A DNA stretch of 64,000 nucleotides from Denitromonas sp. Lineage in GTDB: Bacteria; Pseudomonadota; Gammaproteobacteria; Burkholderiales; Rhodocyclaceae. The notes under the pieces were generated by a model. It had not been told where the DNA came from and searched no databases. It saw only the letters and a program-made list of their open reading frames with translations. Every line of letters begins with the position of its first letter. Position 1 is the first letter of the stretch. Location of the stretch: assembly GCF_034676725.1 (NCBI RefSeq), contig NZ_JAUCBR010000004.1:3500001-3564000 (forward strand). The letters are read 5' to 3'. The position numbers were made by a program, and so were the translations under genes. Below are positions 43,464 to 51,538 of the stretch, piece by piece.

Positions 43464-45461
43464 GTGCCAGCGTCTGACGAACGACTCGTACGCGCGGAAT
43501 TCAATCTGTTGAACATCCTTCTTGGCCAGAAGCTGGCGACCAAGATCATCGGTGTGCTGGTGGGTTTCTTCCTGCTCGCACTGGTGGCGATCGGCCTGAC
43601 GCTGTACTCCTCCTGGAAACTCGAAGGTGTGGCCGCCGCCATCAACGATGCCGGCAGCCTGCGCATGCACTCATGGAAGGTGGCGCACCATACCGCCGCC
43701 TTGCCAACGGATGGCGCCCGCCGCGACGCCCGTCTGCTGATCCTGCGCAAGGACATGAACGACATCGAGCGTGTGCAGGCCGACCTGGTCAAGGGCGATC
43801 CGGCGCGGCCGTTGTTCATTCCGCGCGACGATGGCATCCCGGACGACGTGGCGACGATTGCGCGGGTGTGGCACGCCGAAATGCGGCCCCTGGTCGAGCG
43901 GGTGATCGACGCGCCGTCGACCGACGCGTCGCGACAGGCGGCCGTGGCGCTGGAGGGGGCAACCCACGGCTATGTCAAGCGCATCGATAGCGTGGTCAAG
44001 AAGATGGAGCGCAGCTTCACCGCCCACACCAACGTGTTGCGCAGCTATCAGGTGCTGCTGGTGGCGCTGGCGGTGATTGGTACGGTGGCGCTGATGCGCT
44101 TCTTCTTTGTCGCCGTGATCCGCCCGCTCGACACCCTGCAAAGCGGCATGCAGCGCATGGAGCGCGAGGACTTCACCGCCCGTGTGCCGGTGCTCACCGA
44201 CGACGAGTTCGGCGAGCTCTCGCGTGGTTTCAACCGCATGGCCGGGCACCTCGAAGGGCTCTACGGCACGCTCGAAGAGCGGGTGGCGACCAAGACGCGT
44301 TCGTTGGCCGAGAAGAACCGCGAACTGTCCATCCTCTACAACATCGCCCGCCTGCTGCGTCAGCAGATGAGCATCGAAGAGCTGTCGCGCGGCTTTCTTG
44401 AAGAGGTCCGGCGGACCTTCGATGCCGATGCCGCCTCGGTACGACTCTTTGATGCCGCCGCCGACAACCTCTACATCACCACCCACCAGGGGCTGGCGAC
44501 CGAGTTCATCGACGAGGAGGCCATCCTCGACTGCGGCAACTGCCTGTGCGGCCAGGCGGTGCTGGGCGACATCCCGATCGTCAGCGGCACGTCCGACCCG
44601 GACAGCGCGCGCACCCGCGACACCTGCAGCCGGGCCGGCTTCCAGACCGTCAGTGCCGTGCCGGTCAATCACAACAATCGCGCGCTGGGCATCTTCAACC
44701 TGTATTTCCGCCGCAAGCTGGACATCTCGGACGGCGATCGCCAGGTACTGCAAAGTCTCGGCCAGCACCTGGGCATGGCCATCGAAAACGTCCGCCTGCT
44801 CTCGCGCGAGAAAGAGATGGCCATCTCCGAGGAGCGCAACCTGATTGCGCGCGAACTGCACGACTCCATCGCCCAGGGGCTGGCCTTCCTCAACCTGCAG
44901 GTACAGATGCTCGACGACGCGCTGGCACATGGCCGCGTCGACGAGACCGGCGAGGTGGTCGAGCTGATCCGCCAGGGCATCCAGGAGAGCTATGCCGATG
45001 TGCGCGAGTTGCTCCAGCATTTCCGTGCGCGGGTGCCGCAGCAGGACCTGAGCGCCGCCCTGCGCCAGGCGCTGGCGCGGTTCTCGGAGCAAAGTGGCGT
45101 GGACGGCGAATTGCGCGTGCACGGCGCCAGCCCGCCCTCGGTGGCCGAGGTTGATATCCAGGCGCTGTACATTGCGCAGGAGGCGCTGTCCAATGTGCGC
45201 AAGCACGCCCAGGCGCAGCATGTCACGGTCGAGCTGTGGCGCGACGCCGAAGGCATGCGGCTCGAGATCCGCGACGACGGCATTGGTTTTGACCGCCCCA
45301 CGGCGCCGGCCACCGGACAGGGTGAGCATGTGGGCCTGCACATCATGGGCGAGCGCGCCGCGCGGATTGGCGGCGAATTTGAAATCCGGTCGCGGGCCGG
45401 GCAGGGCACCACGGTGAGCCTGACCCTGTCGGCCAGGACAATGGAGGCGTCGGCGGCATGA
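43464..45461 (+). CDS. narX: Nitrate/nitrite sensor histidine kinase NarX
   Basis: A 665-residue membrane kinase from the GTG at 43464, preferred because GGGGAGGG lies just upstream; an ATG at 43437 has none. After the first helix, INDAGSLRMHSWKVAHH is the P-box that binds nitrate in NarX/NarQ. A second helix and HAMP lead to a GAF domain with DCGNCLCGQ, a Cys cluster typical of NarX-type sensors. The HisKA_3 box ARELHDSIAQGLAFLN holds the phospho-His, and an HATPase domain (DDGIGFD) ends the protein. It signals to NarL, which overlaps it by four bases. Confidence 0.93.
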   Translation: MPASDERLVRAEFNLLNILLGQKLATKIIGVLVGFFLLALVAIGLTLYSSWKLEGVAAAINDAGSLRMHSWKVAHHTAALPTDGARRDARLLILRKDMNDIERVQADLVKGDPARPLFIPRDDGIPDDVATIARVWHAEMRPLVERVIDAPSTDASRQAAVALEGATHGYVKRIDSVVKKMERSFTAHTNVLRSYQVLLVALAVIGTVALMRFFFVAVIRPLDTLQSGMQRMEREDFTARVPVLTDDEFGELSRGFNRMAGHLEGLYGTLEERVATKTRSLAEKNRELSILYNIARLLRQQMSIEELSRGFLEEVRRTFDADAASVRLFDAAADNLYITTHQGLATEFIDEEAILDCGNCLCGQAVLGDIPIVSGTSDPDSARTRDTCSRAGFQTVSAVPVNHNNRALGIFNLYFRRKLDISDGDRQVLQSLGQHLGMAIENVRLLSREKEMAISEERNLIARELHDSIAQGLAFLNLQVQMLDDALAHGRVDETGEVVELIRQGIQESYADVRELLQHFRARVPQQDLSAALRQALARFSEQSGVDGELRVHGASPPSVAEVDIQALYIAQEALSNVRKHAQAQHVTVELWRDAEGMRLEIRDDGIGFDRPTAPATGQGEHVGLHIMGERAARIGGEFEIRSRAGQGTTVSLTLSARTMEASAA

Positions 45462-46123
45462 CGGAACGCATTCGCGTATTGCTGGTGGATGACCATGGCC
45501 TGTTTCGCAGCGGCATCAAGTCCTTGCTCAAGCGCAGCGACGAGTTCGAGGTGGTTGGCGAAGCGGCCGACGGGCTCGAGGGCGCCAAGCGCGCCAAGCA
45601 GTTGCAGCCTGATGTGGTGTTGCTCGACCTGCACATGCCCGGCGTGGGCGGGCAGGATGCGCTCAAGCTGATCCTCGAGGATGTGCCCGGCACCCAGGTG
45701 CTGATGCTCACCGTGTCCGAGGATTCGGAAGACCTGCTGGCGACGCTGCATGCCGGCGCCACCGGCTACCTGCTCAAGAACATCGAAGCGGAAACCCTGA
45801 TCGATGCCATCCGCATGGCGTCGCGGGGCGAGCCGGTGGTGTCGCCGCTGATGATGGGCAAGCTGCTGGCCAGTCGCGGCGGCGGGCGGCTGGCCGCGCC
45901 GGCGCCGCAGGGTGACGCGGAGCTCGACAAGCTCACCCCGCGCGAGCGCGACATCCTCGCCTGCGTGGCCAAGGGGCAGAGCAACAAGCAGATCGCGCGC
46001 AGCCTCGACGTGGCCGAGAGCACGGTCAAGATCCATGTGCAGAGCATTCTCAAGAAGCTGCATCTGAGCAGCCGTGTGCAGGCCGCGGTGTTCGCCGTCG
46101 AGCGCGGGTTCGCGGCGCAATGA
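45458..46123 (+). CDS. narL: Nitrate/nitrite response regulator NarL
   Basis: A 221-residue regulator. The receiver has DDHGLFRSGIKSLL, the phospho-Asp in VVLLDLHMPG and Lys in GYLLKNI. The C-terminal LuxR-type helix-turn-helix is LTPRERDILACVAKGQSNKQ, then ARSLDVAESTVKIHVQSILK. Its ATG lies in the narX stop region (ATGA overlap), so translation is coupled. It is expected to act on nar promoters, but I saw no clear pair of TACYYMT heptamers upstream of narK1. A DGC-domain gene overlaps its end in the same way. Confidence 0.94.
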   Translation: MTERIRVLLVDDHGLFRSGIKSLLKRSDEFEVVGEAADGLEGAKRAKQLQPDVVLLDLHMPGVGGQDALKLILEDVPGTQVLMLTVSEDSEDLLATLHAGATGYLLKNIEAETLIDAIRMASRGEPVVSPLMMGKLLASRGGGRLAAPAPQGDAELDKLTPRERDILACVAKGQSNKQIARSLDVAESTVKIHVQSILKKLHLSSRVQAAVFAVERGFAAQ

Positions 46124-46503
46124 GCGAGCGGCCCATCGTCTATTCTTGCTCGGGGTGCTCCAGCGCGGCGCAGCTGGCCAATCACTTCGCGCTGCGCCTG
46201 GACCGGGAGGGGCTGGCGGACATGTCGTGCATCGCCGGGGTCGGTGGCCATGTGGCGCCGCTGGTGCATCTGGCGCGCAGTGGCCGGCCGCTGGTGGCGC
46301 TGGACGGCTGTGTGCTCGCCTGCGTGCGTGAAACCCTCGCCCAGCACAGTCTGGCGCCTGCGGTGCAGATCCGGCTCGACGAATTCGGCGTCCGCAAATT
46401 GAAGAAGACCGACTTCGACCCGGCCCAGGCCGACGCCCTCTATCCGCGCTTGCTTGGCCGTCTGGCGGCGGTGCTGCGTTCGGACGACGCCCCGGCCGAC
46501 TGA
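46120..46503 (+). CDS. DGC-domain putative zinc-binding protein, third gene of narXL
   Basis: A 127-residue protein whose ATG overlaps the narL stop by four bases. Cys motifs are YSCSGCSSAAQ at the N-terminus, MSCIAGVGGHV in the middle and VALDGCVLACVRETL, the name-giving Asp-Gly-Cys with a second Cys. This is the DGC family of predicted metal-binding proteins, often found near respiratory genes and of unknown function. Its translational coupling to narXL suggests a role connected with nitrate sensing or metal supply to the reductase. Confidence 0.75.
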   Translation: MSERPIVYSCSGCSSAAQLANHFALRLDREGLADMSCIAGVGGHVAPLVHLARSGRPLVALDGCVLACVRETLAQHSLAPAVQIRLDEFGVRKLKKTDFDPAQADALYPRLLGRLAAVLRSDDAPAD

Positions 46504-46616
46504 GCCCGCAACCGGCTGTTTGAGCTGCGTTGCTGCAACGCAATATTAAGTTTGCGTGACACCTATAAAGCCTCGCAGGCTGACGACGTAGAGAAGTCGT
46601 CAAAAAACTACTGCGG

Positions 46617-48485
46617 GTGCACATCGTGTCGTTGAAACTCCGGATCACGCTTTTCAGTGCCTTGATCACCCTTGTTGTCGTGGCCTTGATGGGGGGGCTC
46701 GGCGCGCTGGGTTACCAGCAGATGCGCGCGCAGCTCGTCGATGCCGAGCAACGCAGCAATGCCGGCCTGTGGGCACGCTCGGTCGGGCAACTCGCGCGTG
46801 ACATGGATGGTGCCGTCAGCGCGCTGGCCGACGAGTTCGACCTGCGCGCCGCACTCAAGCAGGGCGACGCGGCGGCCCTGGCGACGTATGCCGAACGCTT
46901 CATCGGTCTGACCCAAGACCTTGGCCACTATGACCACCTGGTCATTCACGACGCCGCGGGAAAGGCGCTGTTCCGCTCGTCGTCGGCCCCGCCGCTGGCG
47001 CTCGATGCGCTGGTGCGCAAGGTCATCACCGACAAGCGCGCGCTGACCGATCTGGTGGCGCCAGCCGGCCAGGCGCCGGTGGTGGTCAAGGTGTTCCCGC
47101 TGACCTCGCGCAATTCGCTCATCGGTGTCGGCGTGCTGGCCAAGGGCCTGGCGACGGTGGCCGAGGCGATCGCCGCCGACAGTCAGCAAGGGGTGGTGAT
47201 CTGGGGGGCGCGGGGCGATGCCGTGGCGGCGCAACTGCCGGCCGGTGTGACGCCCGGGCGTGCCCGCGACGCGCTCGATGCCGACGCGCGCCAGGCGGTG
47301 CTGCGTAGCGCCGATGCCGCCTTCCTGGTCAGCCGCATGGTAGTGCGCGACAGCGCTGGCGAACCGGTCGGGCAGTGGCTGGCCGTGCGCGAGGCGACGG
47401 CGGAGCTCGCTGCCGAGCGTCGCTTCCTGACGATTGCCGGCGCGGTGCTGCTGCTGATCGTTGCGCTCAGTGTCGTCGGGCTGTATGCGCTGATGCAGCA
47501 TTATCTGGCCCCGCTGGTGCGCGCCGCGCATGTGGCCGAAGCCATTGCCGGCGGTACCTTGTCGGTCGAGGTCAGCCACGGCGGTGTCGCCGAGGTGGCA
47601 ACGCTGGAGGCGGCGATGGCGCAGATGGTGGCCGGCTTGCGCACGCTGGTGGCCGACATCGGAGGCGTGGCCGAACAGGTCGATGCCGCCGCCGGCCGGC
47701 TCGACCGCGGGGTGCAGGACGGCCATGCCGACCTGCTGACCCAGCACGGCGAGTGCCGGGAGATTACCGAGGCGGTGGATGAGATCACCGCCGCCATCGG
47801 GCAGATCGTCGACAGCACCAGCTCGGCCAACCGTGCCGCGGCACAGATCGAGGTGTCGTCGGGGCATGGACGCGACGCGATCGCCGAGAACCTGGCCGCC
47901 GTGGGCGCGCTGTCGGAGAACCTTGCCGATGCCACCGCCGCCAGCCGCGCGGTGCACGGACTCACCGCGCAGGTGTCGGACGTGCTCGGCGAGATCGGCG
48001 CGATTGCCGAGCAGACCAATCTGCTGGCCCTCAATGCCGCCATCGAAGCCGCGCGCGCCGGCGAGCAGGGGCGCGGATTCGCGGTGGTGGCCGACGAGGT
48101 GCGCAAGCTGGCCGGCCGGACGCAGCATTCGACCGCGGTGATCGACGACATCCTGCGTCGTCTGGCGCAGGACGTCGGTGGCGCGGTGTCGCGCCTCGAT
48201 GCGGTGGGCGAATCGATGACGCATACCCAGCATCAGACCGGTGCGCTCAACGAGCGCTTCTCCGATATCGCAGCGCGGATCGCCGACGTGGTGGCGCTCA
48301 ACCAGGCGGTGGCCGAGGCCGTCCATTCGCAGGAAGGCGTCACCGAGACCATCGCCGAGCGGATGCGCGGCTTCCAGGGGCGCTCCGAGCGCGCCGTGGC
48401 ACACAGCGCCCAGCTTGGCGAAACCTCCGGCGCGCTGCGCACGCTGGCCGAGTCACTGAAGGCCACCACCGCCCGCTTCCGGTGA
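46617..48485 (+). CDS. Methyl-accepting chemotaxis protein with large periplasmic domain
   Basis: A 622-residue chemoreceptor starting at GTG 46617 or 46626. Helix 1 lies at about 10-35 and a periplasmic domain at 36-260 that I read as a double-Cache-like fold (YDHLVIHDAAGKALFRSS and SLIGVGVLAKGLATVAEAI), then helix 2, HAMP and a signalling hairpin with NLLALNAAIEAARAGEQGRG near 465. The ligand is unknown. Upstream is a perfect palindrome TGACGAC-N8-GTCGTCA (46581-46602), a possible operator. It follows the narXL operon after 113 bases. Confidence 0.85.
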   Translation: MHIVSLKLRITLFSALITLVVVALMGGLGALGYQQMRAQLVDAEQRSNAGLWARSVGQLARDMDGAVSALADEFDLRAALKQGDAAALATYAERFIGLTQDLGHYDHLVIHDAAGKALFRSSSAPPLALDALVRKVITDKRALTDLVAPAGQAPVVVKVFPLTSRNSLIGVGVLAKGLATVAEAIAADSQQGVVIWGARGDAVAAQLPAGVTPGRARDALDADARQAVLRSADAAFLVSRMVVRDSAGEPVGQWLAVREATAELAAERRFLTIAGAVLLLIVALSVVGLYALMQHYLAPLVRAAHVAEAIAGGTLSVEVSHGGVAEVATLEAAMAQMVAGLRTLVADIGGVAEQVDAAAGRLDRGVQDGHADLLTQHGECREITEAVDEITAAIGQIVDSTSSANRAAAQIEVSSGHGRDAIAENLAAVGALSENLADATAASRAVHGLTAQVSDVLGEIGAIAEQTNLLALNAAIEAARAGEQGRGFAVVADEVRKLAGRTQHSTAVIDDILRRLAQDVGGAVSRLDAVGESMTHTQHQTGALNERFSDIAARIADVVALNQAVAEAVHSQEGVTETIAERMRGFQGRSERAVAHSAQLGETSGALRTLAESLKATTARFR

Positions 48486-48556
48486 GCCCCGGCTATCCGT
48501 GCGGGCACCAATTGGCGTAACCTCGGTCGGAGCTGAACAGGGCACGAGGAGCGCAT

Positions 48557-49687
48557 ATGCGACAGGTGACCATCGTTGGCGCGGGCAAGATCGGCGAGGT
48601 GATCGCCGATTTCCTGGCATCGAGCGGCGACTATGCGGTGACGGTGGTCGACCGCGAAGCGAAGACCCTGGCGCGACTGGCGCAGGCCTTGCCAGCGGCC
48701 AATCTGTGCCAGCTCGATGTGGCCGACCCCGACCAGCTCGACGCGGTGCTCGCCGACCAGCATGCGCTGATCAACGCCTGCCCGTTTGACCTGAGCGAAA
48801 CTCTCGCCAGGGCTGCCGTGGCCGCCCGTGTGCATTACCTCGACCTGACGGAAGACGTCGGCAGCGCGCGCGCCATCCGCGCCCTGGCCGATGGTGCGCG
48901 GACCGCGCTGGTGCCTCAGTGCGGTCTCGCGCCGGGCTTCATTTCCATTGCCGCCTACGACCTGGCGCGCCGCTTTGACGAGTTGCACGATGTGCATATG
49001 CGCGTCGGCGCGCTGCCCAAGTTTCCCTCCAACGGTCTCAAGTACAACCTGACCTGGAGCACCGACGGGCTGATCAACGAGTACCTCAACCCCTGCGAAG
49101 CAATTGTGGGCGGTGTGCGCAAGGAGATGCCGGCGCTGGAGGAACTGGAGCATTTCTCGCTCGACGGCGACGACTACGAGGCCTTCAACACCTCGGGCGG
49201 CCTGGGCACGCTGTGCGACACCCTGCAGGGGCGGGTGCGCAACCTCAACTACCGCACGGTGCGCTACCCCGGCCACCGCGACGTCATGAAGCTGCTGTTG
49301 CACGACCTGCGCCTCGGCGAGCGGCGCGCCTTGCTCAAGGAAATACTCGAGTCATCGATCCCGGTCACCATGCAGGACGTGGTGCTGGTGTTCGTCAATG
49401 TGAGCGGCCTGCGCGAGGGCCTGCTGATGCAGGAGACCTTCGCCCGCAAGATCTACAGCCGCGAGATCGGCGGGCGCCGGCGCAGCGCCATCCAGGTCAC
49501 CACGGCCAGCGCGATCTGCGCCGTGCTCGACTTGCTGATGGCCGGCGTGCTGCCACAGCAAGGCTTTGTCCGGCAGGAAGACATCAGCCTGGCGGATTTC
49601 CTCGACAACCGCTTTGGTCGCCACTATGTGACCGACGGCGAAGAGCCGCACACTGCCGCCAGCGGTGGCCTGCGGCAGACACCTTAG
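48557..49687 (+). CDS. Saccharopine dehydrogenase-family enzyme, probable L-lysine 6-dehydrogenase
   Basis: A 376-residue Rossmann enzyme. TIVGAGKIGEVIADFLASSG is the NAD-binding loop, followed by VDREAKTL, whose Asp favours NAD. QCGLAPGFISIAAYDLARRF and LPKFPSNGLKYNLTWSTDGL are conserved in the saccharopine dehydrogenase family; the size is that of lysine 6-dehydrogenases rather than the longer eukaryotic enzymes. The next gene, ten bases on, encodes a piperideine-6-carboxylate-type aldehyde dehydrogenase, so a lysine to 2-aminoadipate route is the simplest reading. The function is inferred from the pair. Confidence 0.72.
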   Translation: MRQVTIVGAGKIGEVIADFLASSGDYAVTVVDREAKTLARLAQALPAANLCQLDVADPDQLDAVLADQHALINACPFDLSETLARAAVAARVHYLDLTEDVGSARAIRALADGARTALVPQCGLAPGFISIAAYDLARRFDELHDVHMRVGALPKFPSNGLKYNLTWSTDGLINEYLNPCEAIVGGVRKEMPALEELEHFSLDGDDYEAFNTSGGLGTLCDTLQGRVRNLNYRTVRYPGHRDVMKLLLHDLRLGERRALLKEILESSIPVTMQDVVLVFVNVSGLREGLLMQETFARKIYSREIGGRRRSAIQVTTASAICAVLDLLMAGVLPQQGFVRQEDISLADFLDNRFGRHYVTDGEEPHTAASGGLRQTP

Positions 49688-49697
49688 GAGGCGACGG

Positions 49698-51197
49698 ATG
49701 GATGCAGGGCAGATTTTTGACGCGCTGGGGCTGGACCGCGCGCGGCTGGCCGATGGCGACTGGCCGGTGGTGTCACCGATCGACGGGGCCGAAGTGGCGC
49801 GGATCGCGCTGGCCACGCCCGCCTCGATGGAAGCGGCCATTGTGCGCAGCGTCGAGGCCTTTGGGCAGTGGCGGCGGGTACCGGCGCCGCGGCGGGGCGA
49901 GTTGATCCGTCGCTTCGGCGAAATCCTTCGCACGCACAAGCGCACGCTCGGTGCGCTGATCACCCTCGAAGCCGGCAAGATCAGCGCCGAAGGCGAGGGC
50001 GAGGTGCAGGAGATGATCGACATCTGCGATTTCGCCGTCGGGCTCTCCCGTCAGCTCTACGGGCGAACCATCGCCTCCGAGCGCCCCGAACATGCCCTGC
50101 GCGAGAGCTGGCATCCGCTCGGGCCGGTGGGAGTGATCTCGGCCTTCAACTTCCCGATGGCGGTGTGGGCCTGGAACGCCACCCTCGCCGTGGTGTGCGG
50201 CAACAGCCTGCTGTGGAAGCCGTCGGAGAAAACGCCCTTGTGCGCCATGGCCTGCCAGCACCTGTTCGCGCAGGCCATGGCCGGTGTCGACGAGGCACCC
50301 GCGGACCTGTCCCAGCTCATCCTCGGCGGGCGCGACATTGGCGCGGCGCTGGCCGACGATGTTCGCGTGCCCCTGGTCAGCGCCACCGGCAGCTGCGCCA
50401 TGGGCCGGCAGGTCGGGGCGCGGGTGGCGCAGCGCTTTGGCAAATCGATTCTTGAACTCGGTGGCAACAACGCCATCATCGTCGCGCCCAGCGCCGACCT
50501 CGAACTGGCGGTGCGGGCGATTGTCTTCGGGGCGGTGGGCACGGCAGGCCAGCGCTGCACCACCACGCGGCGGATCTTCGTCCAGCGCGAGGTGTACCCG
50601 GCGCTGATGGCGCGGCTGCAGCAAGCCTACGCGGCGCTGCCGATCGGCGACCCGCGTGACGCCGATACCCTCGTCGGCCCGCTCATCGACGCGCGGGCCT
50701 TCGAGCAGATGGAGAACGCCTTGCAGGGCGCGCGCGAGCAGGGCGGCAAGGTCAGCGGCGGCGGCCGTGTGCTGGCCGAGCGTTACCCGAACGCTTACTA
50801 CGTGCGCCCGGCGCTGGTCGAGGGTGGCGGGGCGATGGACAACAGCTTCGAGGAAACCTTTGCGCCGCTGCTGTACTGCTTTGCCTACGACACGCTGGAT
50901 GAGGCCATTGCACGCCAGAACGCGGTGCCGCAAGGCCTGTCGTCGGCGATCTTCACCACCGATGTGCGCGAGGCCGAGCGCTTTCTGGCTGCAACGGGGA
51001 GCGACTGCGGCATTGCCAACGTCAACGTGGGTACCAGCGGGGCCGAGATCGGCGGTGCCTTTGGCGGCGAGAAGGCCACCGGCGGGGGGCGCGAGTCCGG
51101 CTCGGACGCGTGGCGCGGCTACATGCGCCGACAGACGGCGACCGTCAATTACTCCGATGCCTTGCCGCTGGCGCAGGGTATCCGCTTCGGCAGCTGA
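49698..51197 (+). CDS. amaB: Piperideine-6-carboxylate / 2-aminoadipate semialdehyde dehydrogenase (ALDH7-like)
   Basis: A 499-residue NAD-dependent aldehyde dehydrogenase from the ATG at 49698, with TAGGAGG upstream. The catalytic Cys lies in GTAGQRCTTTRRIFV, typical of the ALDH7A/AmaB clade, and the Glu base in ILELGGNNAI. PVGVISAFNFPMAVWAWNAT is another clade hallmark, as is the ending GGGRESGSDAWRGYMRR. The enzyme oxidises 2-aminoadipate semialdehyde, in equilibrium with piperideine-6-carboxylate, to 2-aminoadipate. It forms a two-gene unit with the upstream dehydrogenase. The gene name follows Pseudomonas; substrate is inferred. Confidence 0.82.
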   Translation: MDAGQIFDALGLDRARLADGDWPVVSPIDGAEVARIALATPASMEAAIVRSVEAFGQWRRVPAPRRGELIRRFGEILRTHKRTLGALITLEAGKISAEGEGEVQEMIDICDFAVGLSRQLYGRTIASERPEHALRESWHPLGPVGVISAFNFPMAVWAWNATLAVVCGNSLLWKPSEKTPLCAMACQHLFAQAMAGVDEAPADLSQLILGGRDIGAALADDVRVPLVSATGSCAMGRQVGARVAQRFGKSILELGGNNAIIVAPSADLELAVRAIVFGAVGTAGQRCTTTRRIFVQREVYPALMARLQQAYAALPIGDPRDADTLVGPLIDARAFEQMENALQGAREQGGKVSGGGRVLAERYPNAYYVRPALVEGGGAMDNSFEETFAPLLYCFAYDTLDEAIARQNAVPQGLSSAIFTTDVREAERFLAATGSDCGIANVNVGTSGAEIGGAFGGEKATGGGRESGSDAWRGYMRRQTATVNYSDALPLAQGIRFGS

Positions 51198-51224
51198 GGC
51201 GGCGCAGCGCGCGGGCGAGGCCAG

Positions 51225-51538
51225 GATGACCCGGTTTCGCCCGCCGTGCCTGGCGGTGTAGCGTGCGGCACCGGCGGCGATGAAGAGCGTTTCCGGGGTG
51301 CCCCGGTCGCTCTGCGAGGCGACGCCCACGCAGAAGATGACCTGCAACACCTGCTCGCCAATGAAGTGGCTGATCTGGGCAAGGTATTGACGAATGGCGT
51401 TGAGCCGGTCGGCCGCCGCGCGCCAGTGTTGGGCAGGAGGATGGCGACCGCCCCGCCGCGGTAACGCCCGGCCACATCCGAGCTGCGCAGATGCCGGCGC
51501 AGCAGCATGGCCAGCTCAACCGTCGAACCAGACGAAAG
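51225..51538 (-). pseudogene. Remnant of a GGDEF domain
   Basis: Directly after the stop of the response regulator gene, in the same frame, the minus strand reads STVELAMLLRRHLRSSDVAG then RYRGGAVAILLPNT, which is the GGDEF-domain consensus with the signature lost. A frame change near 51405 leads to AADRLNAIRQYLAQISHF, then QVLQVIFCVGVAS and ARYTARHGGRNRVILA, the normal end of the domain. The N-terminal third is missing and no stop follows, so this is a decayed fragment. It fills the 341 bp gap before the aldehyde dehydrogenase end. Confidence 0.65.

Noticed and set aside
46581..46602. Palindrome TGACGAC-N8-GTCGTCA followed by a run of A, considered as a terminator for the narXL operon
   Set aside because: The run after the stem on the plus strand is A, not T, so it cannot be a normal intrinsic terminator in that direction; an operator is more plausible.
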